The position numbers and the translations under genes are program-made. This document shows positions 14,106 to 25,462 of a stretch of DNA of 64,000 nt, piece after piece. The stretch comes from Bryum argenteum. Taxonomy: Eukaryota > Streptophyta > Bryopsida > Bryales > Bryaceae. Under the pieces are notes generated by a model. The model worked only from the letters and a program-made list of their open reading frames with translations, was not told where the DNA came from and made no database searches. Numbering within the stretch: position 1 is the stretch's first letter; each line of letters starts with the position of its first letter. The stretch spans positions 20,674,364 to 20,738,363 of the forward strand of contig CM073322.1 of assembly GCA_037043015.1 (NCBI GenBank), read 5' to 3'.

Positions 14106-16847
14106 ATGGCGAACAGTTACGAGATATCGCAAGCAGGCGTCAGGCAATCTCCGGCAATCTTGGAGAGCCTCCGCAGCTTTCCACCAGTGGGGAACCCGGC
14201 GTGCCCGTCTCCGGCTTACCAAGCTCGCCTCAGTCTCTTGAATTCTGCCGATGTCTTTCCTCCCACGCCTGCCCGCGCTACTCTTTACGAGATCACCGTG
14301 CACAACTTGACATATAAGGTACGCTCTCATTCCCACCCACGCCATGGCCTCGCCAATGTTCGAGCTTTAGGGCCTCTTAAATAACAAATGAGTTGGGTGC
14401 TGAAGCGCATGCACCGTTTTTTCGAACAGCAGATTTTCGTGTTGTGATTAGTTATGTGTGCTAGAAAGGTTGTGATGGAGCTGCAACGACTTGGGTGTAG
14501 GTGGTATCGAAGTACAGCAGAGAGAAAGAGGAGAAAATCTTGCTCAACAATTTGACAGCCCGCGCGAATCACAGTGAGGTGCTCGCCATTGCAGGCCCTT
14601 CGGGCTCCTCCAAGACGACCTTTCTTGATGCTTTGGCGGGACAGATCAAACGCTCGAGCTTGAAAGGGCAGATCCTTGTGAATGGAAAGCCTATGGATTC
14701 CAACTTCCGGCGCGTCTCCGGCTTTGTGACGCAGGTAGCCCTCAATCCATCACTTGCAAAAGCACAACATCCACTCGAACGATAATCCATCAATGTGATC
14801 ACATACTATTTCGTTCCCGCAGGATGATGCCATGTACCCGACCTTGACCGCCCGCGAGACGCTCATGTTCAGTGCCCGCCTCCGACTCCCAGGCACCATG
14901 ACGATCGAGGAGAAGCGAAATAGGGTGGAGTCTCTGATCGAGATGCTGGGCCTCCGGGATTGTGCAGACACATACGTGGGCGATGAGAAGGTAAACAATG
15001 CAAACCTTTGCAAACCCTGATTGGTGTGCGCAATCTTTGGCTCATTGCGAGTGGCGTGCAGATTAGGGGGGTGTCAGGAGGAGAGAGACGGCGAGTCTCC
15101 ATAGGAGTGGACCTGGTTCACGACCCGGCGGTGCTGTTGCTAGACGAGCCGACCTCCGGGCTCGACAGCACATCGGCCTTGCATGTGATGCAGATCTTGA
15201 GCAACATGGCCGTCAAGCGCAACCGAACCGTGCTTTTGACCATTCACCAGCCCAGTTACCGCATTCTCGATACTATCAACAAGTTCTTGGTGTTGTCACG
15301 AGGAAATGTGATCTACTACGGCGACGTCCCTGAGATGGAAAAGTACTTCAACGATCTGGGTTACAGCATGCCGGAAAATGTAAGCCGCTCCTGTCATTGC
15401 AAAACACCCCTAACTTTTCTATTTTTCAAGTGAGGCTTTATATTGATATGGTAGTCCTGTGCAGATGAGTGTGGTGGAGCATGCTTTGGATATCATCGAG
15501 GAGGCTCAAGACCAACCTGAGGGTATCACACACCTCGTCGAGTCCCAGGTAACGCCCTCCACTTGGCTCTTAATTAGCAAATTACTTCCATGTTGCGAGT
15601 GTACATATTTCGTGAGGTTCTCCTTCTTCAATCAGTATATTGAAATAGGGCGAAGAGTTATATGTATTGCAAGCTGCTATTGGCTTCGATTGCATGCTGA
15701 GGGTTTACTGTGCTGCAGGTGAAGTACCAACAGAATCAGGATGCCTTGAGGCTTGTGGCCATAGGAAGTCCGCTCATCGGCCAATACGACGATATAAGCA
15801 AGCCTTCATTTGCAACTTCAATGATGTCAGAAATGTGGGTGCTAGCACACAGATGTCTGCTCACAACCTGCCGCTCGAGGCTCCTCTTTGTCACTCGGAT
15901 CAGTCTCCAGGTGGGTCTCCTTATGAAAAGAAACTTGAAACTGAATTTGTGTATCATTTGCATTTACTGATTGTGAGAGTTTGTGTGCAGATTGTGGCGG
16001 CATTGATAATAGGAAGCTTGTTCTTTAACTCCGGTCACGACTACAAGGGAATTCTGCAACGCACAGGCTACTTCAACTTCGCCCTGGTCACGATCATCTT
16101 CAGCTCCAACGAAGCGCTCCCCATCTTTCTGAACGAGCGCCACATTTACATACGAGAGTCGTCACGAGGCGCATACAGAACGTTGCCATTCGTCATTGCC
16201 CAAGCGCTCGTCATGCTGCCATTTCAGTTCCTGCTCGCCTCCATCTTCTCTACCATCTCGTACTGGATGGTCGGTTTGGTTCCGACTGCCACCGCCTTCC
16301 TCACCTTCATCGGTATCGTCTTCCTCACGCTTTGTGTATCGAACTCGTTGGTGGCATTTATTGCCAGCGTCGTCCCGGACGAAAACGGTGGCCAGACTGT
16401 TATCCTCTGTATCTGCGCCATGTACTACTTGCTCTCAGGCTTCTTCGTCCAAAGGTGCTCACACTCTCTGCCTTCTCCCAGTTTTACTATCCCAGTTTTA
16501 TGGCAGTTTACCATAGTAGTTCGAATGTATCGCATTCTTAGACTTATGCTGAGTACGAGTTTGGTGCTTTGGGCAGAACGGGCATTCCCTGGTACTGGAT
16601 ATGGCTACACTATCTGTCAAGCTTCAAGTATCCATACGAGCTGATGCTGGCGAACGAGTATGGCCATCTCCGGAAAGTATGGTGGTTCTTCGGCGTCGAC
16701 TCCCAGCGAGTGCTGGAGTATTTCGATGCAGGCAAAGTGGCGGATCATTTGTGGATCAATTACGTGGCCATGTTGGCTTTCATAATCGGCTATCGTGTGC
16801 TCTTCTACCTCTCACTGAGGTTCTTCACGAAAAACGTTCGGCAGTAA
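14106..16847 (+). CDS. ABCG half-size transporter (white-brown complex, ABCG5/10-like), paralogue 2
   Basis: Predicted ABC exporter half-molecule of the plasma membrane. Model: join(14106..14318,14501..14734,14823..14990,15062..15379,15465..15548,15719..15910,15991..16454,16577..16847), 647 aa. Walker A GPSGSSKT at about 103-110, Q-loop region FVTQDDAMYP, signature VSGGERRR at about 209-216, Walker B VLLLDEP near 229-235, H-loop TIHQPS. The membrane domain carries ALPIFLNERHIYIRESSRGA and IPWYWIWLHYLSSFKYPYE. Exons of 168 and 464 bp have exactly the same length as in the minus-strand gene at 887-4165, and splice phases match, so the two are duplicates. The one difference is an extra intron here (15380-15464), falling after GYSMPEN; the other copy reads straight through. 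The unusual Ser in Walker A is shared. Substrate unknown; lipid, cutin or hormone export is typical of the group. Confidence 0.94.
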
Positions 16848-19133
16848 TTGCTGCCAGCTTCAATAATTAATTACTTGTATACAAAGTCTCTTACTCATAA
16901 GCCGCTGCAACTAAGTGAGCAGAAGCTGTTAGTACTGATTAGTCAGTGTACACATGTAATAAGTGAGTCCCTCGTTGATACTTTAATACTTCTTACTCAA
17001 ATTGAAATTCAAATGGGTACTCATCATAAGAGCTCTGGTGCTATTGTCAGAGATGTTTGCAGTTCACATGCGTGCTTTGATTGTTTAGCGGCATTAGCCA
17101 TTAATGATGACCCACTTCGTGTTGTAGGTAATGAACTTGCATGTATGTTAGTACAGCTGTTGTAACGATCGTACAGCGACCCGGTCAGCATGCATTGAAG
17201 TGAGTATCACTGTATGTCTGGTGTCCGATGCAGAAGAGATTGAATGGCACTCATGACAGCACGGTCACGCTTTCGTTCCACGACACGAAGTTACTACAGC
17301 CGGTGGTGACTCGTTTTCTCTTGCATCATTCTCTTTGACTTTCCACTTGTGCCGCCCGGGACAACTAATGTCTGTTGCATCGAGCTATTCAAACTCCGCT
17401 ATCATTCGATGCACCACTGTAAGGATTCTGCGAGGAGTGAATGGTGAAATCATCATACATTTTGTTCCGAGGTTAAGAATTCAAACAGCAAGAATCGGTT
17501 CATTCTTCGAAATCGTCCCTACTCCGAGGCCCAAATTTAAGGTTTCGAACCAATATGCAGTCGTTGATGGGCACGCCTGCCAAATCCTACATAACCGCAT
17601 TTTGTATATAACTCGGTTAATCCAGTAAACGGCGGTAGTTCACAAGAATGGCGGCTTAAGGGTGGTTGGAATTTTGAACAAAAGTGACTGGAAGTATGTC
17701 AATTGGACCATTCAGGGCGAGTGAATAAGGCTACGACCGAGTCCCAAAAAAGTGAACAGAATGGTGCTTGGAACAATGCCGTTTACTGGGATTTTCAGAG
17801 ATAAATTCTGATAATGGAGCAGGGGGTTTGCAATGTTACAAACGTTGTTCAAGTCTAGCAACATCTTGGTACTTTCACAAGTAGCATCTTCAACCTCAAA
17901 TTATACAAGATTATAAATGACATTGGCTGGTGATTTGATAACACTTGTGAAGCACGTAAAGAAAACATGTGTTGCAGATTGTAGAAGTGGAGGAGTATGG
18001 ACATGAGAAGTATCTGGTTCGGACGAACTTAGAAATCTTGAAATCAAGTGAAAGAAGATCGAATGATGCCAAGATCATGTCGAGATTTTATGCGTGACAT
18101 TCTCTGGATCGATAAATGGCTTGCTTTGACCCGAAATTGCAGTACTGATATGGAGAGGGAGCTGGAATGTGGAGTGAATGGATCTAACCATGGTAGGTAT
18201 CTCCAACCAATTTGAGTGATTGTATCGGAAATAATAGCTGAAGCCCCGGCAATTGTGCGACGTCCGGAGATCGATATTGTGCGACTAATACTCTTTTTGC
18301 TTGTCATTTTCGCTTGTGCAGCTGTGACGACTTGCAATTGATAGTCTTGCCCTTCATATCGAATAGGCCGCATGGGTGCTCGTGTTGCTAGAAGCAGTTG
18401 GCTATGCCATATTGTAGTAATTTCTTCTTTCAATTGGATGCTCGGTAGCAGTGTTCAATCCGGGGCCGTATCGAAATTGCATTGCATCGCATCTGGTTCT
18501 CTGTCTCAACTGTTCTCGACTGGATCGTTTGAGTAGTAGGTGGGCACAGGATTTCAGAATAAAGTGCTGATGTGTTGAGTGCTCGATCAGCGATGGTGAA
18601 TCAATCGAGGTTCTATTGCCTAGAAGTGGTTTAAGGTACTAGACATACGAGCACAGACGCATCCTCGGGAATTGAACACTTTTGAGGTGGTCAAAACTCA
18701 TCAAAAACAAAGAGAGAGTAATATTACAATGGATATTTAATAACAGTATGGAATCTGATACCCTTTTGGAAGCATAATTAAATAAGCACCTTTTGTGAGT
18801 AAATGATGGTTACTCTACGTCCAAATTTCACTTTGAAATATATATTGTGGTATGAACGGAATTGCCCAGGGGAAGAAAGTATCACCTCCTCAAATGGAGA
18901 TGCCATTCAGCTGCTGGAAAGTACAGTAACAGAACTTCTGCTAGGGTTTAGGGTTTAAGGATCCGGCACAACGTTACCACGAAATGGCAATCTGTGATTG
19001 ACAGTCATCGAGCTGACTGTTTATTACAAGGAGTGACCGGGTTCTGCTAAAATTCAGCGTTCGAAGCTACAACACAAAGAACCTATGACAGGCTGTGATT
19101 ATCAGAAACTTTCAGTCGCTGGCCTATCAGATT
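16848..19133. other. Intergenic region downstream of ABCG paralogue 2
   Basis: No gene is supported. An open stretch at about 16950-17165 (+) reads like protein (it includes SSHACFDCLAALAINDDPLR) and could be a gene fragment, but it has no convincing start or splice sites. Another open stretch at 18044-18433 (-) begins without an ATG. A telomere-like GGGTTTAGGGTTT lies near 18944. Otherwise nothing recognisable. Confidence 0.4.
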
Positions 19134-19335
19134 CTCTACTAGTATTTAACCCCATTTATTACTACGTTTGTGTTTCCATAAAAATCACATTTGGGGAGTA
19201 GCTCAAGCTACTTTTCTTCTAAAATGTAACAACGCATACCTTTAGAAACCACGTAGCATAACGTAGCTTGAGCTACTCCCGAGCGCGGCTTTTGTAAAAA
19301 CACAAAACATAACATATGATTAAATTCTAGTAGTG
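19134..19335. mobile_element. Small foldback MITE, possibly CACTA-related
   Basis: The two ends pair: CTACTAG near 19136 with its complement near 19330, and GGGAGTAGCTCAAGCTAC at about 19196 with GTAGCTTGAGCTACTCCC at about 19263. Long stretches between these blocks also align in inverted orientation, giving arms of about 70 bp. The outer end reads CACTACTAGAA on the minus strand, which resembles the CACTA superfamily terminus. No clear 3-bp target duplication is left. Confidence 0.6.
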
Positions 19336-19396
19336 AGTGTGTCTATACATTGTAGAATAGAATTTGCTTTACGTTTAGTTGATTCATTGTATGAAC

Positions 19397-20155
19397 GAGT
19401 GGGAGTGTTGAATGTATTACAGAGTATGTTCATTCACTGATCAAGTAGTTTGAATTCTTAGTTAGTTACGGATGAATTCTGTCAAAGTAGGTGTAGATGA
19501 ATACTGTCCATAGCTCTACCTTCCGGATGTTCCTATGAGGGTTGTACCTCCGAGGTGCTTCTAGATGTTTCGGAATGAAGAGAGTATGTATCTCTCTCTG
19601 CTCATTTCCGATCATCTTGTGCAGGTGTAGCGTAGCAGCGAAAAGAATGAGAGTCCAAGCGATAGGTTCTTAGTTCTTGATAATACTGAGATGCATTTGG
19701 ATAGTGATCACTCCGCGTGGAATATGCACAAAACGATCTAAAGAGACATTGCTTTCTTAGTGACGTTGTGATTTGTGTTTTAGCTTACAGAAAATTCTTT
19801 AGGTTTTGTCTCTTTATATCGTTCTGTGCATATTGCACGCGGAGTGATCACTATCCAAATACATCTCAGTATTATCAAGAACTAAGAACCTATTGCTTGG
19901 ACTCTCATTCTTTTCGCTGATACGCTACACCTGCACAAGATCGGAAATGAGTAGAGAGAAATACATATTCTCTTCATTCCGAAACATCTAGAAGCACCTC
20001 GGAGGTACAATGCTCACAGGAACATCGGGAAGGTAAAGCTATGGACAGAATTCATCTACACCTACTTTTACAGAATTCATCCGTAACTAACTAAGAATTC
20101 AAACTACTTGATCAGTGAATGAACGTACTCTGTAATACATTCAACAGAGTGGCAG
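19397..20155. mobile_element. 741-bp foldback transposon with 9-bp target-site duplication
   Basis: The left arm (19406-19748) is repeated in inverted orientation as the right arm (19807-20146), with an unpaired centre of about 58 bp. The ends are TGTTGAATG and CATTCAACA. Immediately outside lie GAGTGGGAG (19397-19405) and GAGTGGCAG (20147-20155), a 9-bp direct repeat with one mismatch, as Mutator-like elements make. It encodes no transposase, so it is non-autonomous. The arms differ at only a modest number of positions, suggesting a fairly recent insertion. Confidence 0.8.
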
Positions 20156-22042
20156 CAGCTGCAGCTGTGTTGCATTATTTGCACGAAGGAGCAGGCTGAG
20201 ATCGATCGGCGGAGATGCAAAAGTCGGCATGGTTGTAGGTAGTGATTCTTTGGTACCTACTGTGGGTGATTCTCCGGTAGTGATTCTGAGGACATGCGGT
20301 GTCCACTCAACTGAATTTGGGGAGGGGAAGTGTCTCAGAAGGTGAGCAAGCGCGCACAAGCCTCCGAAGCGGAGACACATGAGCTCCACAAAAGTGAAAA
20401 AGAACATTCATGCCGTGAAACAGGCGTCACGCGGTCATGCATTTGGTGCAAGAAGCATGAAAGTGAGGTTGCTAATATTAGCAACAACAGCTTGCCGAAG
20501 AACATTTTGCAATCATTGCTGATGCAGGTTATGTACGAAGGTGAATCTGATGATGCAGCCCCTGCTCATTGCTGGCTGATTGCATACAAGCAACGTCGCA
20601 ATGCCGACTTGCCGAGAGCTGATGAATGCCACAAATCAAAGCAATGCAATGCAAGCTAACAGCTAGGGAGCAAATCTTTTCTCACAATCTACCCGGTGGT
20701 AGGTGAGGTAGCCTGCTCAAATGATGGGCAAAGTGCAATCAGAGCATTCCCACCAATGGAAAACCGAATTGTAAACTAAATGAACAGTAGTTCAGTATAG
20801 GGTGGAAATGCTCCACCAACCGGCAAAACCCGTGAACTGAACTACTATTCATCCATATTTTTCGATGTGACCTGCAAAAGCGAGCCCTTTTGCAGGGAAG
20901 AAGGCTAACCTGACCTACGAATAAGACAAAACTGATTTTTCTCTGGAGGAAACTACGGGGCTTGGTTTTTGCCCCGCAGGGTGAATTAGATTTGCCGAGA
21001 TGCTGACTTCCTGGCGCCCCTCATTGCCAATGCTGACACGGGATTTGGTAGAACCACGGCTACCGTCAAGCTGGCCAAGATGTTCGTGGAGCGAGGCGCT
21101 GCTAGAATTCACATGGAGGATCAAGCATCCGTCACAAAGAAGTGCAGTCACATTGGGTGGGGCTCCTCCTATGCCCTCACTATTCGTGGTGATGGATTTC
21201 AGTAGATGCGTATGCTGGATTCAGTTCAGGGCGCCCTATGGGTGGGCATGCCCTCAGGTGCAGTATCAAAAGTGAAAGTCCAGGGTGAAGTTTCTCGAGA
21301 ATTACATAAAAGCCTCAAAGTGAATCTATTAGATTCTGTCGTTTTATCAACACTCTGTCTGATACGAGTCTGATTTTTAAATTTTTACGGTACTTTTAGA
21401 AAGGTCAAGAATGATGATTTCAGTAAGACTGAATACTCTACCAATGTAGACAAATTGTTCGCATGGCTAACTTCTCTGTTGTAGATTTGCCATGCACAGA
21501 TCTGATTGTGCTTTTATTTTGCAAGGGACACTTTTCTACTCACAAATTTTACTATTCCCAACAAACGAAAATTTGTTATGAATAATTCATCTCTCTCTAT
21601 ATCACCATGGCTTAGGGCTAGTTCAAAATATGTGGTTGCAAGCTTCATTAAAACTGTACATCATGCAAAGTTGGAAGTATAAGCAGATATATACGTCTCT
21701 AGCTAGTGTTTACTTCACCTATATATAGTAACTTACCAAGGGCAAGTAGTTGCAAGCTCGCTTCTACTGTTCCACTTGGGGTCCACTCATCTCGTATACT
21801 CAAACCACATATGTACCAATCGAGAAGAATGCCACCGTTCCATCAACTTCATTCAATCAAAGTCCAAGAGACCAAGAGTCTCACTTTCAACCAACCACAT
21901 AAACAATTTCTCCTAACTTTCTTGTCCGTCAGACTTCTCCATAGTAGTGAAATCCTAACGCCTTAGTATAGCTTCAATGCACCCTAGATCTTTAGTTTGA
22001 GTCACCCACAAGCAAAAAAACAATATATCGAGTGTCTTGTTG
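20156..22042. other. Intergenic region with a minor hairpin
   Basis: No supported gene. At 20748-20860 the sequence AACAGTAGTTCAGT pairs with ACTGAACTACTATTC, and the surrounding text (GAGCATTCCCACCAATGG and GGTGGAAATGCTCCACC) looks like a decayed MITE. The open frames at 20330-20659 and 21000-21275 lack motifs or convincing starts. Confidence 0.4.
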
Positions 22043-22053
22043 TTGTAGACTTG

Positions 22054-22729
22054 TTAGGCACCACCAACCAGCCTTGGCTTGGTGGTTCGGGCTTATGGCC
22101 CCCAATGTGAAGGTCGTAGGTTCTATTTCCCAAGCCGGGGTGGTGCTCACCACCATAGTCCACCCAACTATGGTGGGGGGTTCTTGAACCTCGTTGTATG
22201 AGTACCTCAAAGCCCTTTGAGGGAATACCATGTCGGGTATCTTTAAGATTCTAGTGACTAGCTAGGAATTAGCATAGTGTTCACCCCGAGAGGGGTTGGT
22301 ACTCCTGCCATTGGTGTGATGACCTTTGGGCATACATCCCAAAATGGCGTGGACAGGATGTCCCATGCTGGTACTTACCAGCGTGGTTGCCCGCCCATAC
22401 TCATGTCCGGCCAAAAAACGATCATTATTTTTATTTTTTTCATTTTTCGAGGACTCCAACCACTTTTTTTGAAATTCTGAGTTTGGAAATGGGATCTAAG
22501 ACCCCATTTCACCCTTGAAGACACTCGTTCGTGGCATGATGAGTGACATCTACCATTCAAAAATAGGGGGCAAATTGACCCCCAACTTTTTATTTGCCCG
22601 GGCAGGGTTGTGGGGCAGGAAGGCAAGCACACCAGCGTGGGGATGTCCTGCCAAATCATCCAAGAATAGGTGGAACAAACACTCTATTCACATCCATCTC
22701 AAAATAGGTTAGAGTTTCTCTTCTTCTTC
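22054..22729 (+). mobile_element. tRNA-derived SINE, copy A, interrupted by a nested insertion
   Basis: The element has an A box TGGCTTGGTGG (22075-22085) and B box GGTTCTATTTCC (22119-22130), spaced as in a tRNA promoter. It ends in a pyrimidine tail TTCTCTTCTTCTTC. A perfect 11-bp direct repeat TTGTAGACTTG flanks it at 22043-22053 and 22730-22740, the signature of target-primed insertion. Comparison with the copy at 33675-34030 shows that 22340-22656 is an extra insertion; without it the element is about 360 bp. No coding capacity is expected. Confidence 0.78.
22340..22656. mobile_element. Putative MITE nested inside the SINE
   Basis: This 317-bp block is absent from the otherwise collinear SINE at 33675-34030, where catacatcc runs directly into aagaatagg. 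It is flanked by CATCC at 22335-22339 and 22657-22661. Its ends are imperfect inverted repeats: GGACAGGATGTCCCATGCTGG-like sequence at the left (about 22349) and CCAGCGTGGGGATGTCCTGCC-like sequence at the right (about 22632). The superfamily is undetermined. Confidence 0.6.
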
Positions 22730-23059
22730 TTGTAGACTTGGTCTACGTCAAAGTAGGAATCACTCGGACGACAAGGTGGGTCCTGAATGATCCCTCTTTC
22801 CATGACTCACTCCACAGCTGTTTTCTGGTGGAAATGGAATATTCTAGAGAAGCAAAAGACAAACAATTAAATTTTGACCGAGGCTGCCAAAAGCACATAA
22901 AGCTTGTAAAATAGTGCAGCAGACAAATAGGCTGACTGGAGATCCTTCGTTTTACCGTTTGCTTGTCACAAGCTTTGAATCTTCTTAACAAGGTGGGGGT
23001 GGCCTATAGTCGAAGATACAAGTGTATATTACAAAGAAAATTTAATCAAGTAATTGGGC

Positions 23060-23300
23060 ACCCGTAAATGAGTGCTATGAGCGTTTCTCAAAGCCCCATC
23101 AACCAATGAGATTTTTTTATTCAGAATCCCTAGAATGAATTTTCGATATGACCCTGGACAACAATTTTGATAATTTTGAATTCAAGAATGGGGCGTGCTG
23201 TCTCAAGTTACTTCAGGGGCTTTCTCCTTGACATTTTAAGCCTAAACATTAAAATTTCAGGGGCTCTTTACCCCTCCCCCTCCCTTGCCCCAGAGAAATG
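23060..23300 (+). mobile_element. Diverged copy of the Mutator-like MITE family
   Basis: It shares the order of blocks with the better copies at 34259-34479 and 38755-38972: TTTTGATAATTTTGAATTCA, then a segment ending aaatttcaggggctctttacccctcc. The terminal inverted repeats are eroded, so the ends are approximate. Confidence 0.5.
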
Positions 23301-25315
23301 CACTGATTTTGAAATCACTGATCCGAGTAACTTTTGAAAGGTACATTGAAACCCCTTCTTAAAATAATATCTCACCTTTTTTTAAAAATCCCTCATGTCT
23401 CATTTACTCCAAGTTCACCTTTGGACCACACAACTAGTCTTGATATTGTCTTTCATACCGAAGTGATGTTTCCTTTTGTGGCGTATAGTTGCGTGTTGTA
23501 TATCGATTGGCCGTATACGGGCATTCTTCAATGCACAATGATGAATGATAAAATCTATGTTAACCAAACTCAATGAATTTTTATGAATCTCAATGAAAGT
23601 TATGACCAGTTGCTCATACAATGAGAAATGGACCATGTAGAATAGGTGGTCAAAAGCATATCCTCTCTAATTGGCGTTGGTTTTAGGTGTTTCTACGCAA
23701 TATGCAATTCCTCATACCGTAGCTGATTCGGCAGATAATAATTCTAGAAATAGATGCCTAAAATTTTGGGAAATTGTTGGCATCTTTTGCCGAATATTAT
23801 ATAAATTATAATTCAAAGTTGCCGAAAAGTGGGAATTTCTTACTTTACACTAGTTTTCAAACAATGTTGGAAGGTTAATTGGTACGGTTCTCATATGGGT
23901 ACCACTAAGACGCGTCTCATTATGTGTGACCTATGTGTAATTCATAATATATGTGCCAAAAATTCCATTTTTTAACTACATGTATACAACTATAGCCATG
24001 TCACCTATAATACCATATGGTAAGAATAATTTTTCGATAATTTTTTTTTTTATCAAAAAGTAGTTTAAAAAAATCACACTATTTTGGAGGGGGTACCCAT
24101 ATCAGAACCGTACAGGTGAAAGTAATGTGAATTTCAATGAGAGAAGATTTTTTTTTTTGTAATCAAGCCCACTTACATTAGTCCACAAACAATACGGGTT
24201 AATGTAATACGGGTTAGAAGTAGCAAGAATTTAGGTGAGGCTTTTGAAATGTTTTGGACACATATTTTTGAAGTCCAATTGCGCATAGGAGATGAAGTTT
24301 TATGGAATTGTGTCAAACTAACAAAAGTTGAGAAATCAAGCCTTCTTCCACGTCCAACAAGTTTTGTGTCAAAAAAAGTTTTTATGCAAAAGATATGGAC
24401 AAAACAACACAGTAGTGTAAAGGTCCATGTATCAAAATGCATTCCGAACCGTTTCTCGAAGCTCATTTGTGCATAGAAGTTCAATTTTTTTGGAAATTTT
24501 CCGGTCTAAGAAATGCTTAGAAATCAAGTAATCTTTCACCTCCAACAAAATTTATGTCATTTGAAGACTTTGTGCAAAAACTATGGGTGTTTAAAAATTG
24601 AAGACTAACTAGGTGCTTCACCTCAAAGTTCAAATATCCCACATGCATTGTTGGATACAACTTTACTCCTCTACTATAAACCAGAGAGCATTGTAAACCT
24701 TGGAAGACATAAATCTAACATGTCAATTAATGGAAGAAAGGTGGGCTTGATGGCAAGCCGAATTTTATAAAATTAAAGGAGAAAACTGCCGAAATTATCA
24801 AATTATTTTTTTAAGGTGCCGAACCCAGTTTTTGAACTTTAATTATTTATATAGCTGCGGTAGTACGGTACCATGGAGTGTGTTTCTACGCAATGTGCAA
24901 TTCCTCATACGGTACCATGGAGTGAGGGAGTGAGAGAACTATCCATGAGTGAAGTGACTTTCCATCCGCTTGATGCTAGCTCTACGTCATCAAGGAATGA
25001 TTGATTATATCCGTTTCACCAAGGACAATCATATATCATGAAACTATCCATGGGAAAAGGCCGGGGAACAAATGTACTGGATAATCATCCTAGTAGGTTC
25101 ATATTCTGCTGCTTCCAGAATGTTGAAATATTGTTGTACCATGATCATGACTTTACATGTTTTCAGATGTACAGTACATATGAGAGAGAAATGGACCATG
25201 AACTCATATTGACAAGTAAGTCGTTTTTAAGTCAAGTTGCTTGACTCTCCTGGCGAACTTATCATCACATTGTGGTATCATATAATAACCCCTCCCTGAG
25301 CAAGGCCAGAAGTGG
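23301..25315. other. AT-rich intergenic region with a small duplicated insert
   Basis: No gene. A segment of about 30 bp (gtttctacgcaatRtgcaattcctcatac) occurs at about 23689-23720 and again at about 24881-24913. The second copy sits between two copies of CGGTACCATGGAGTG (about 24866 and 24916). Short fragments containing tgccgaa recur across the region. The open frames are short and motif-free. Confidence 0.45.
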
Positions 25316-25462
25316 AGACTTGGAAAGACTTGGAAAGACTTGGAAAGACTTGGAAAGACTTGGAAAGACTTGGAAAGCTGCTCTTGAAAGACTTGGAAAG
25401 ACTTGGAAAGACTTGGACAGACTTGGAAAGCTCCTCTTGAAAGACTTGGAATGACTTGGAAA
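25316..25462. repeat. 10-bp minisatellite (GACTTGGAAA)n
   Basis: About a dozen units of GACTTGGAAA in tandem, interrupted twice by the near-identical spacers gctgctcttgaaa and gctcctcttgaaa, so a higher-order unit of about 60 bp is also visible. Because 10 is not a multiple of 3, all reading frames repeat as 10-residue blocks and stay open on both strands. Confidence 0.92.

Noticed and set aside
16950-17165. Protein-like frame after ABCG paralogue 2
   Set aside because: Composition looks coding, but no start, no splice sites and no family match; kept only as a remark.
18044-18433. 129-codon minus-strand open frame
   Set aside because: It begins without an ATG, contains no motif and lies in ordinary intergenic DNA.
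19406-20146. Reading the TG...CA ends of the foldback as long terminal repeats
   Set aside because: The arms are inverted, not direct, and the flanking repeat is 9 bp, which fits a Mutator-like element better.
20330-20659. Open frame with several Cys and His residues
   Set aside because: Starts at GTG, Cys/His spacing fits no known finger, and it directly follows a foldback element.
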